Below, piece after piece: positions 23,881-31,391 of a DNA stretch of 37,324 bases. How positions within the stretch are numbered: the stretch's first letter is position 1; the number at the start of each line of letters is the position of its first letter. The position numbers were made by a program, and so were the translations under genes. Source of the stretch: Methylobacteriaceae bacterium. Its GTDB lineage: Bacteria > Pseudomonadota > Alphaproteobacteria > Rhizobiales > Beijerinckiaceae. The notes beneath the pieces were generated by a model that searched no databases, had not been told where the DNA came from, and was given only the letters and a program-made list of their open reading frames with translations. The stretch covers positions 1-37,324 of the forward strand of contig JACKJE010000026.1 in assembly GCA_020638135.1 (NCBI GenBank), given 5' to 3'.

Positions 23881-25692
23881 ATGACCCACCCGCTCCCACA
23901 ATCGCCGCCGCCGCCGGTCGTCAGCCTCTCGGCGCTATTCCGCCTGCGGCCGGGGCCGAACCGCGTGTTCTTCGGTTTTCGTGCCGCTCTCGCGATGGGG
24001 CTGTGCGTCGGCGCGGGCTGGCTTGCGGGCGACGAGGGCGCGGGACTTCTGGCGACGCTCGGCGCCTTTGCCGCGCTCTATGGCAGCGGGCGGCCGTATC
24101 GCCATCGCGCCGCGCTGCTTGCGATCATCGGCGCCGGCCTTGTCGTCTCGGTCGTCGGCGGCGTCGCGGCGACGGCGGCTGCTTCCGCATGGCCCGGCGT
24201 GCTGCTTGCCGCAGTCATCGCCTTCATCGCGGCCTTTCTGTGCAGCGCGCTGATCGTCGGGCCGCCTGGCGCCTATCTGTTCGCGCTCGCCGCGGCGGCG
24301 GGAACGCATATGCACGGGCAGGCGGCGCATCTCGGCGCGATTGCGGTCGCCGTCGCGGCCGGCGCCGCCGTCGCATGGGCGTTGCAGATGGTCGGCGCCT
24401 TGTGGCGGCCGCGCTGGCCCGAGGAGACATCGCTGCAAGCTGCGGCCGGCGCGGTCGCTGCTTTCGCGGAACGCGCCAGTGGCGCCGATCTCGACCTGCA
24501 TCGACACGCGACCGCGCTCGCCCTGCACGAGGCCTGGCTCAATCTCGTCGCGCGCCAGCCCGGCCGCGCGCAACCCAACGACCGGCTGCATCGCCTGCGC
24601 GCGCTCAACCGCGAGCTGCATCGCATTTTTGGCGCGGCGATCGCGGGCGAGGGCGGCAGGGACGCGGCAAGCGCGGCGCGCGCGATCGGCGCCCAAGCCA
24701 AGGAACCGCCTCCCGTTCCGGGTGACGATGCGCTTTACAAGCCGCTCGCCTACATCACGTCACGCGAGATGCTGGCGATGTCATTCAGGCCGGATTCGAC
24801 GCCGATGCGCATCGCCTCGCGGGTCGGCGCGGCGGCGCTGATCGCGGGCGGCATTGGCGCGCTGATGGGGCTTGATCGCGCCTATTGGGCGATCGCGGCT
24901 TCCGTGCTGATGCTCTACCAGGGCCTCGATCTCACGCGCGCCATGCAGCGCGGCCTCGAGCGCACGCTCGGGACATTCGCGGGCCTCGGGCTCGCCGCCA
25001 TTCTGCTGAGCGCGCATCCGCATGGGCTCGCGCTCGCGGCCATCATCATGGTCCTGCAATTCCTGATCGAGATCGTCGTCGTGCGCAATTATGCGCTGGC
25101 GACGATCTTCATCACGCCGATCGCGCTCACCGTCACGGAGGCGGCGACGCCAGCCGGCGACATCGCCACGCTGCTGATCGATCGTGGCGTCGACACGGCG
25201 ATCGGCTGCGCGGTCGGACTCGTCGTGCTGTTTGCGACCTCGCGGCGCAGCGACGCTGAATTGCGCAAGGCGCTCGACGCAACGATCAGCGCGGCGCGTG
25301 CGTTGCTGCCGATGCTCGCCGCAAATGATGCGACGAGCGCGATGGCGCGGCGCGCGCGGATCGGGCTGCGCAACGCCGCCGTCGACATGATGCTGCTCTA
25401 CGAGGCGCAGACCGGCATGGGCGGCCGCGCACGCGAAGAAGCCGACCGCCTGTGGCCGGCCATCGTCGCGGCGCAGCGCCTCGCCTTCCGCATGCTCGCG
25501 GCGTGCTGGGAGCTGGAGGCGTCAGGCGCGCGCGTGTTGACGCCCGAGGAGGGGGTGAAGCTCGATGAGGCCTTGAGCGAAATTATGTTACGGCGGGGAC
25601 CCGTCGAGAATGAAGGTTTTCTCGCGAGCGAGATGAGTACGCTTCATGCAGCGCTTCTGAGCGCGACTGCCTTGAGAGAATCCTCATCCTGA
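23881..25692 (+). CDS. FUSC family inner-membrane protein (fusaric-acid-resistance/efflux type)
   Basis: 603 residues from ATG 23881; the upstream in-frame part to 23725 lies in the GC-normal spacer and is not family-like. Two blocks of about five to six membrane helices (roughly residues 30-180 and 335-460) flank a soluble helical domain, the FUSC arrangement seen in AaeB/FusC-type and related transport proteins. Motifs include FRAALAMGLCVGAGWLAGD, ASRVGAAALIAGGIGALMGL and VRNYALATIFITPIALTV. Such proteins export aromatic acids or similar compounds; no periplasmic adaptor gene is present nearby, so the role is uncertain. It converges on the SLC13 gene with a 23-base gap. Confidence 0.88.
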   Translation: MTHPLPQSPPPPVVSLSALFRLRPGPNRVFFGFRAALAMGLCVGAGWLAGDEGAGLLATLGAFAALYGSGRPYRHRAALLAIIGAGLVVSVVGGVAATAAASAWPGVLLAAVIAFIAAFLCSALIVGPPGAYLFALAAAAGTHMHGQAAHLGAIAVAVAAGAAVAWALQMVGALWRPRWPEETSLQAAAGAVAAFAERASGADLDLHRHATALALHEAWLNLVARQPGRAQPNDRLHRLRALNRELHRIFGAAIAGEGGRDAASAARAIGAQAKEPPPVPGDDALYKPLAYITSREMLAMSFRPDSTPMRIASRVGAAALIAGGIGALMGLDRAYWAIAASVLMLYQGLDLTRAMQRGLERTLGTFAGLGLAAILLSAHPHGLALAAIIMVLQFLIEIVVVRNYALATIFITPIALTVTEAATPAGDIATLLIDRGVDTAIGCAVGLVVLFATSRRSDAELRKALDATISAARALLPMLAANDATSAMARRARIGLRNAAVDMMLLYEAQTGMGGRAREEADRLWPAIVAAQRLAFRMLAACWELEASGARVLTPEEGVKLDEALSEIMLRRGPVENEGFLASEMSTLHAALLSATALRESSS

Positions 25693-25715
25693 GGAGTCTT
25701 GTATTTCGCCCTGCC

Positions 25716-27491
25716 TCACCTGAGCGGCCAGGCCCAGGCGATCAGCGGCGCGCCGACGAAGAGCACGAGCAGCGACAGCGGCAGGCCGAGGCGCGAATAG
25801 TCCGCGAATGTGTATCCTCCGGACTCCTTCACCAGAAGATTGTTCTGGTGGCCGATCGGCGAGAGAAAATCGCAGGCCGCGCCGAGCGCGACCGCCATCA
25901 GGAATGGATCCGGATTGTAGTCGAGCGACTTCGCGAGCTGCGCGGCGATCGGGCCCATGATGATGACGGCCGGCGCATGATGCATGACGGGCGTCAGCAG
26001 CATCGACACGAGCAACACGAAGCCGAGCGCGAGCAGCGGCGCGAGATGGTGCGCCAGCGCCGTCAGCTGCGCGGCGACGATATGCGTGACGCCGACATCC
26101 TTCAGGGCCTCGCCGATCGGCAGGAGACAGGCGAGCATCACGATGACCGGGCCCTCGATCGCGGCATAGGCGGTCTTGAGCGTGATCTGGTTGGTCAGGA
26201 TGATCGCGGCGGCCGCGCCGAAAAAGGCGGTTTCGACGGTCGCGACATGCGCGAGCATGAGGGCGAGCGCGACGGCGAGGATGGCGAGGGAGAGATAGCC
26301 CTTCTCGGCGCGTTCGAGTTCGAGGTTGCGATCGGCGAGCGGCAGGCAGCCGAGTTCGGCGAGGGTCGCGGGCAGGGCGGCCTCAAAGCCCTGAAGGACG
26401 ATCACGTCGCCGACCGCGAAGACGTGCTGGCGCAGGCGGCCGCGCGCCGCGCCGCTGGCGCGCGTCACCGCGAGCAGGTTGACGTGGTAGCGCTGGCGCA
26501 GGCGCAATTGCTCGGCGTCGAGGCCGAGCATGGGCGATGTCGGGCTGACGATCGCCTCGACCGTCGTCATGTCCCCGGCCTCGTCATCCTTTTCGATTTC
26601 GCAGTCGCCGGCGAGCTCCAGTTTCTCGCGCGCGACGAGCTCCTTCACGACATCGGGGCTCGCCTGCACGACCAGCGTGTCGCCGGCGGCGAGCGGCCAG
26701 TTGCGCGAAGGGATGGAATGGCGGCGTTCGCCGCGCAGCACGGCGGTGACGATGAGATCGCCTTCGCCGACGTCCTCGACATAACCGACCGTCTTGCCGA
26801 CGAGCGCCGCGCCTTGGGCGACGCGCAATTCGGTCATGTAGCGGCCGACGTCGAATTTTTCCTCATCCGAGGGTCGCCCTTGCCGGTCGTGCGGCAGCAG
26901 CCGCCAGCCGACCGAAAGGAAGACGATCGCCAGCAGCGTGAGCGGCAGGCCGACCCAGACGAAGTCGAACATGGCGAAAGGCGCGCCGCCCGCCTCCTTG
27001 CGCACGGCGGAAATCAACAGATTGGGCGAGGTGCCGACGAGCGTCATCGTACCGCCGATCAGCGAAGCGAAGGACAGCGGCATCAGATAGAGCGAGGGCG
27101 ACTGGCCGTTGCGGCGCGCGGTCTGGATCGCGATCGGCAGGAACATGCCGAGCGTGCCGACGTTCTTGATGAAGGCCGAGAGAAAGGCGACGCAGGCCGC
27201 CAGCACGCCGATGCGCAGGCCGGTGGTCGGCGCGCGACGCAGCAGAGCCCGAGCGCCATCGTCGAGAATGCGGGAGCGTGCGATCGCGCGGCTGACGACG
27301 AGAACCGAGGCGATGATGACGACGACCGGGTTCGAAAATCCCTCGAAGGCCTTGTCCGGCCTGACCACGCCGAAGACCAGGGCCGCGAGCAGCGCGCCGA
27401 GCGCGACCATGTCGTAGCGCCATCGGTCCCAGGCGAAGATTCCCAGCATGACGACGACGATCAGCGTCGCTTCGATCTGGATCAGAGTCAC
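25716..27491 (-). CDS. SLC13-family permease with RCK_C (TrkA-C) domains
   Basis: 591 residues from GTG 27491, chosen because GAGG lies six bases upstream and a membrane helix follows at once (IEATLIVVVMLGIFAWDRWR). An N-terminal helix block with FIKNVGTLGMFLPI and TLVGTSPNLLISAVRK is followed by two RCK_C-like domains in the middle (about residues 205-390, for example VLRGERRHSIPSRNWPLAAG). A second helix block ends with TPVMHHAPAVIIMGPIA and SPIGHQNNLLV. The N(A/T)PN- and HQNN-type motifs are substrate/Na+ loops of DASS transporters; substrate may be sulfate, dicarboxylate or another anion. Confidence 0.9.
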   Translation of the reverse strand: MTLIQIEATLIVVVMLGIFAWDRWRYDMVALGALLAALVFGVVRPDKAFEGFSNPVVVIIASVLVVSRAIARSRILDDGARALLRRAPTTGLRIGVLAACVAFLSAFIKNVGTLGMFLPIAIQTARRNGQSPSLYLMPLSFASLIGGTMTLVGTSPNLLISAVRKEAGGAPFAMFDFVWVGLPLTLLAIVFLSVGWRLLPHDRQGRPSDEEKFDVGRYMTELRVAQGAALVGKTVGYVEDVGEGDLIVTAVLRGERRHSIPSRNWPLAAGDTLVVQASPDVVKELVAREKLELAGDCEIEKDDEAGDMTTVEAIVSPTSPMLGLDAEQLRLRQRYHVNLLAVTRASGAARGRLRQHVFAVGDVIVLQGFEAALPATLAELGCLPLADRNLELERAEKGYLSLAILAVALALMLAHVATVETAFFGAAAAIILTNQITLKTAYAAIEGPVIVMLACLLPIGEALKDVGVTHIVAAQLTALAHHLAPLLALGFVLLVSMLLTPVMHHAPAVIIMGPIAAQLAKSLDYNPDPFLMAVALGAACDFLSPIGHQNNLLVKESGGYTFADYSRLGLPLSLLVLFVGAPLIAWAWPLR

Positions 27492-27607
27492 GGGCAACCT
27501 CGTGCGCGTGCAAAAGCAAAGTGTGCGTCCGGCGACGCCCCCGCGCAAATTTGTCCGTCCGCCCCAGGCCTGGCCAGCATGACATCCCGCCGCAAAGATC
27601 AGCCGCG

Positions 27608-27847
27608 ATGAAGCGCGTCACCTCTTCGGAAGCCGCCCGGAATTTCTCCGAGCTCAGCGATCGCGCGCTCAACGAGCCGGTGGTCGTGACCAAGAACGGC
27701 CGGGACAGGCTCGTGATGCTGGGGATCGACGAAAATAAATTCCTCATCGACACGATCGACGAATTCGGCGCCAAGGGCGAGCAGGCGCAGGCGCCGAAGA
27801 TCAACCGTCGCCGCGTCGTCAAGCGTGGCTGGCGCGCTGCGCGCTGA
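27608..27847 (+). CDS. Phd/YefM-type antitoxin without adjacent toxin
   Basis: 79 residues. The N-terminus MKRVTSSEAARNFSELSDRA followed by PVVVTKNGRDRLVML is the Phd/YefM DNA-binding fold. The C-terminal part (DEFGAKGEQAQ ... RRRVVKRGWRAAR) is short and basic. No toxin gene follows; the next gene, bpt, is convergent and ends six bases away. It may be an orphan antitoxin, a solitary regulator or the remnant of a pair. It is divergent from the SLC13 gene by about 116 bases. Confidence 0.8.
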   Translation: MKRVTSSEAARNFSELSDRALNEPVVVTKNGRDRLVMLGIDENKFLIDTIDEFGAKGEQAQAPKINRRRVVKRGWRAAR

Positions 27848-27853
27848 CAGCGT

Positions 27854-28582
27854 TCAGACCGTCAGTTCCCAGCCGTTCATGCCGAGGCGCTCCTGCGGCA
27901 GGAAGCGGGACTTGTAGCCCATCTTCTTCGAGCCCTCGACCCAGTAGCCGAGATAGACATGTGGCAGGCCGAGTGCGCGGGCTCGTTCGATGTGGTCGAG
28001 GATCATGTAGACGCCGAGCGAGCGGTTGAATTCGTCCGGCTCATAGAACGAATAGACCATGGACAGGCCGTCGGCGAGCACGTCGGTCAGGCAGCAGGCG
28101 ATGAGTTCGTTGCGGCCGTCGAGGCCTGGCCGGCGATATTCGACGAGGCGCGTCACGACGTGGGAATCCTCGACCATCATCGAGAAATCGAGAACGCTCA
28201 TGTCGGCCATGCCGCCGTCGCCGTGGCGCGAATCGACGTAGCCGCGGAACAGAGAATATTGCTCGCTCGTCGCTTGCGCCGGCGCCAGCGCGGCGGTGAT
28301 GTCAGCGTTGCGCTGAAGCACGCGGCGCATGGTGCGGCCGGGGCGGAAGTCGTCGACCAGCACGCGCACGGAAACGCAGGCGCGGCAGCTCTCGCAGGCC
28401 GGTCGGTAGGCGATGGTCTGGGAGCGGCGGAAGCCGGACTGGGTCAGCGCGTCGTTGAGCGCGGCGGCGCGGCGTCCGACCAGATGGGTGAAGACCTTGC
28501 GTTCCTCGCGGCCCGGCAGATAGGGGCAAGCCGACGGAGCCGTCAGGTAGAATTGCGGGGCGTCGCGCGGCTCTCGGGTCAA
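27854..28582 (-). CDS. bpt: Aspartate/glutamate leucyltransferase (Bpt)
   Basis: 242 residues from TTG 28582 with GGAG nine bases upstream. The family transfers leucine from Leu-tRNA to N-terminal Asp or Glu, making ClpAP N-degron substrates (EC 2.3.2.29). Visible signatures: TAPSACPYLPGREERKVFTH at the N-terminus, YRPACESCRACVSVRV (paired cysteines) and FYEPDEFNRSLGVYMI with HVYLGYWVEGSKKMGYKS near the end, the ATE-fold core. Many databases label it arginyltransferase. It lies downstream of the RDD gene on the same strand and could be co-transcribed across the palindrome. Confidence 0.93.
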   Translation of the reverse strand: MTREPRDAPQFYLTAPSACPYLPGREERKVFTHLVGRRAAALNDALTQSGFRRSQTIAYRPACESCRACVSVRVLVDDFRPGRTMRRVLQRNADITAALAPAQATSEQYSLFRGYVDSRHGDGGMADMSVLDFSMMVEDSHVVTRLVEYRRPGLDGRNELIACCLTDVLADGLSMVYSFYEPDEFNRSLGVYMILDHIERARALGLPHVYLGYWVEGSKKMGYKSRFLPQERLGMNGWELTV

Positions 28583-28648
28583 GGCGTCTGGCGCTCCACG
28601 TGGGTCGCGCGGCGGAGACGAATCCGTCGCGCGGAAAATCTAGCGCGA

Positions 28649-28674
28649 AATCCATCTGTCGCGACAGATGGATT
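28649..28674. repeat. Perfect 26-base palindrome at the RDD gene stop codon
   Basis: AATCCATCTGTCG (28649-28661) is followed directly by its exact inverse complement CGACAGATGGATT (28662-28674). It begins at the stop codon of the RDD gene. A shorter similar stretch, AATCCGTCGCG, occurs at 28621-28631. It may be a mobile intergenic palindrome, a hairpin at the mRNA 3' end or an operator; the lack of a T-run argues against a simple terminator. Confidence 0.8.
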
Positions 28675-29147
28675 CATGAGGTTCGGCGTACGACGATCAA
28701 GCCGGCAAGAATATCGTGCAGGCAGCGCTTCTCGGGCGTAATCAGCGAGGTGAGCAGCACCAACCCGCCCGTGACATACCAGCTCAGCCAGAACAGCACG
28801 CCGTGCACGGCGGCGTTGATGAAGGGCACGGGCTGGCCGTTGGTCAGCCGCACTTCCAGGTCCATGGCCTTCATGCCGGGGGTCGCCATGTTGCGGCCCG
28901 ACACGGTCATGCCATTGTAGAAGAAGGCCACGACCGGGAGGATGATCGGCGGCAGCAGGAACCAAGACAGGCCGAGCGTAAGGAAGCCGAGCCCGAGGAA
29001 GATCACAGCCGCGATGATCGAGACGAGGATCAGGTCCAGCAGGACCGCGATCATGCGCCGCGTGCGCACGCTGGCCAGCGCCTGCGGCGGCAGGGCGGGG
29101 AAGTAGCCCGTCTGCTGGGAGGTGTTGAAGCCGGTCGTATTGCTCAT
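28674..29147 (-). CDS. RDD family membrane protein
   Basis: 157 residues from ATG 29147; GGAG lies nine bases upstream, whereas the alternative ATG at 29156 has no room for a ribosome site. Membrane helices lie at about residues 31-55 (IAVLLDLILVSIIAAVIFLG), 62-80 and 110-130. The family's conserved Arg and Asp residues are visible in RTRRMIAVLLDLI and PGMKAMDLEV, and the ending EKRCLHDILAGLIVVRR is typical. RDD proteins are small membrane proteins of varied or unknown role, some connected to ion exchange. Confidence 0.88.
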   Translation of the reverse strand: MSNTTGFNTSQQTGYFPALPPQALASVRTRRMIAVLLDLILVSIIAAVIFLGLGFLTLGLSWFLLPPIILPVVAFFYNGMTVSGRNMATPGMKAMDLEVRLTNGQPVPFINAAVHGVLFWLSWYVTGGLVLLTSLITPEKRCLHDILAGLIVVRRTS

Positions 29148-29290
29148 GGACGCCATCTCCGCGGGCCGAATGGCCCGACCGCCAAAATGTGGTAGAGGCG
29201 GACGGCGTTAACAAGACCGAATGGCGGGCTGGCGGAGGAAATGAACGGCAATTCGCAAAACGTCCGCCTTTTCAAGGCCGAGCGCGCCTG

Positions 29291-30250
29291 ATGTCAAAAA
29301 CCGGGGACCACTTTTTGACGGCGCGCTCGAGCGGCCTGTTCTGGCTTGCGGTCACGATCCTGATCTGGGGCGCCTACATGCCGGTCGGCAAGGTGGTGTC
29401 GCAGGCGATCGACCCCTACTGGATCACGGCGATCCGCTACCTGTTCTCCGGATTGTTCCTGACGATTGTCGTATCGGCGGTCGAGGGGCCGGCGGCGCTG
29501 GTCCCGCCGCGCAAGGACGTGTTCGGGCTGATCCTGCTCGGCGCCCTGGGGTCGGCGGGTTTCGGGCTCTTCTCCTATCTCGGCGTGCGGCTGACCCGGC
29601 CGGAGCATGCGGCCGCCATTACCGTGCTGACGCCGATCAATGTCGCGATCTGGCGGGCGCTGGAGGCGCGGGCGCTGCCGCCGCGCGGCGTCGTGCTGGC
29701 GGCGATCGCGGTCGTCTTCGGCGCGCTGCTGGTGGTCACGCGCGGCGATCTTTCGGCGTTGACGTCGGGCGGCAGCATGATCGGCAACCTGCTGGTGTTC
29801 GTCTCCTCGCTGTGCTGGACCTTCTACACGATCAAGGCGCAGACCATGGCCGGCTATTCGGCGCTCAGGCTGACCGCGCTCACCTGCCTCATGGGCTCGC
29901 CGGTCGGGCTCACGCTCGCCGCCGTCATGACCGCGCTCGGCTATGCGACCGCCCCGCATTTCGCCGATTTCCTGCCGATCTGGCCGCAGATCGTCTATCT
30001 CTTCATCTTCGTCTCGGCGGTTTCGATCATCACCTGGAACTTAGCCGTCCGGCTCGTCGGCGCGCAGACGGCTACGCTGGTTTCGACCTTCACGCCGGTC
30101 ATTCCCTTCGCCTGGGCGGCCTGGGGCGGGCGCGTGTTCACGCTCTGGGAAATCGTCGGCGTCGCCGTGATCATGGCGGCCATTCTGGCGCATAATCTCA
30201 ACGAGCAGCGCAAGACGCGGGCGCTGGCGGCGCGGGAAGCGACAGCGTGA
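29291..30250 (+). CDS. EamA-type drug/metabolite transporter
   Basis: 319 residues from ATG 29291; the longer frame to 29189 has a non-family leader. Ten predicted helices form two EamA halves: FWLAVTILIWGAYMPVGKVV at the start and LLVFVSSLCWTFYTIKAQTM in the second half. The family exports amino acids, nucleobases, other metabolites or cofactors at the inner membrane. Its stop overlaps the crotonase start (GTGA), so the two are translationally coupled, which is unusual company and may mean a shared metabolite (inference). Confidence 0.93.
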   Translation: MSKTGDHFLTARSSGLFWLAVTILIWGAYMPVGKVVSQAIDPYWITAIRYLFSGLFLTIVVSAVEGPAALVPPRKDVFGLILLGALGSAGFGLFSYLGVRLTRPEHAAAITVLTPINVAIWRALEARALPPRGVVLAAIAVVFGALLVVTRGDLSALTSGGSMIGNLLVFVSSLCWTFYTIKAQTMAGYSALRLTALTCLMGSPVGLTLAAVMTALGYATAPHFADFLPIWPQIVYLFIFVSAVSIITWNLAVRLVGAQTATLVSTFTPVIPFAWAAWGGRVFTLWEIVGVAVIMAAILAHNLNEQRKTRALAAREATA

Positions 30251-31029
30251 GCGCAACTTTCGAAAACGTCCGGCTCGAAATCGTCAACGGCGTCGCCTGG
30301 CTCGAATTCGCGCGGCCGCCGGTCAATGCGTTCAACCGCGCCATGGTCGACGAGACCTTCGCGGCGATGAAGCAGGCGCTGGCCGACCCCCAGGCGCGTG
30401 TGCTGGTGATTGCGAGCGCGGTCGAAAAATATTTCAGCGCGGGCGCCGATCTTGCCGCCTTTGCAGCGCTGGACGGCGCGCAGATGCGCGAGTGGATCAC
30501 GCTGATGCACGAGATCGCGCGCACATTGCGTAGCGCGGACAAGCCGCTGCTGGCCGCGATCCATGGCGTGGCGGTCGGCGGCGGGCTCGAGATGACATTG
30601 CATTGCGACCTGCGCTTTGCCGCCGACAATGCGAAATTCGGTCAGCCAGAAATCGCCATCGCCTTCATCCCGCCGATCGCCACGACCCAGACGCTCGCGC
30701 GCCTGATCGGTCGCCCGCGCGCGATCCGCTATCTCTACGAGGGCAAGATGGCGAGCGCGGCGGAGGCGCTGGAATGGGGGCTCGTCGACGAACTCGTTCC
30801 CGTAGCCGAGCTGCGCGCCCGCGTGCAGGCCTATGCCGAAGAGCTGGCCGCAAAACCGGCGCAGGCGCTCGCCGCGATCCGGCGCACGGTCACGCTCGGC
30901 GGCGGCGCGACGTTCGAAGAGGGCATGGCGCTCGAACTGGAAGAGGCGAGCGCGCTCGCGGCGTCCGACGATTTTCGCGAGGGCGTGCGCGCCTTTCTGG
31001 AAAAGCGCCCGCCGCAATGGCGGCGATGA
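30247..31029 (+). CDS. Enoyl-CoA hydratase/isomerase family protein
   Basis: 260 residues, GTG start at 30247 overlapping the transporter stop. The crotonase fold is clear: LEFARPPVNAFNRAMVDE, the oxyanion-hole segment FSAGADLAAFAAL, then AIHGVAVGGGLEMTLHCDLR and KFGQPEIAIAFIPPIATTQT. The Glu in GQPEIAI matches one catalytic Glu of hydratases, but the second (usually in GGxxE) is less clear, so an isomerase or other activity is possible. It ends in a four-base overlap (ATGA) with the next small gene. Confidence 0.9.
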   Translation: MSATFENVRLEIVNGVAWLEFARPPVNAFNRAMVDETFAAMKQALADPQARVLVIASAVEKYFSAGADLAAFAALDGAQMREWITLMHEIARTLRSADKPLLAAIHGVAVGGGLEMTLHCDLRFAADNAKFGQPEIAIAFIPPIATTQTLARLIGRPRAIRYLYEGKMASAAEALEWGLVDELVPVAELRARVQAYAEELAAKPAQALAAIRRTVTLGGGATFEEGMALELEEASALAASDDFREGVRAFLEKRPPQWRR

Positions 31030-31289
31030 ACGAGGCGATGACAATGCGCGTCGCGATCCTGTTTGTCGTCGCCATCTTCTCAGCCTCAGGCGCGCTCGCC
31101 GCCGAGCATGGCGCGCGGCGCGCGAAAGCGGGCGGCGCGCGACAGGAGGCGAAGACGCCGAACCCCTGCGCGTCCTACGGACCGGGTTTCAAGATGCTGC
31201 CGGGCACGACGACCTGCGTGCGCATCGGCGGCGCGGTTGTCGGAGATTTCGGAGCGGGAAGTCCGGCGCCGAATCTGGGGGTGAAGTAG
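31026..31289 (+). CDS. Small exported protein with porin N-terminal motif
   Basis: 87 residues. The start ATG 31026 overlaps the crotonase stop. A signal peptide (MTMRVAILFVVAIFSASGAL, cleavage near AEHGA) is followed by a basic Ala/Gly/Lys stretch. The C-terminal part, CASYGPGFKMLPGTTTCVRIGG, two cysteines 16 apart then VVGDFGAG, looks like the start of alphaproteobacterial porin_2 proteins (C-x-YG-GF-PGT-TC-RIGG), yet the protein ends 15 residues later. It is thus a stand-alone porin-motif mini-protein or a remnant of a porin gene. The frame shows no other break. Confidence 0.72.
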   Translation: MNEAMTMRVAILFVVAIFSASGALAAEHGARRAKAGGARQEAKTPNPCASYGPGFKMLPGTTTCVRIGGAVVGDFGAGSPAPNLGVK

Positions 31290-31391
31290 CGCCCCATTCC
31301 ATCCCGACCGAAGCGAAGCGCCGGGATTCAGTACGTGCGCGCCGATCGCTGGGTCCCGGATCGGTCTGCGGCCGTCCGGGACGACTGGCTC
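31290..31391. repeat. Convergent spacer with two imperfect hairpins
   Basis: ATCCCG and CGGGAT pair around GAAGCGAAGCG in the first half (about 31301-31327), and GTCCCGGA (31353-31360) pairs with TCCGGGAC (31375-31382) in the second. The spacer separates the converging porin-motif gene and hemB and can act as a bidirectional terminator-like region. The GGGTCCCGGAT/GTCCGGGACGAC wording recalls common intergenic repeats in alphaproteobacteria, though I cannot verify this. Confidence 0.5.

Noticed and set aside
25848..27611. 587-codon plus-strand frame opposite the SLC13 permease
   Set aside because: It mirrors a membrane protein, giving Arg/Glu/Asp-rich sequence typical of shadows.
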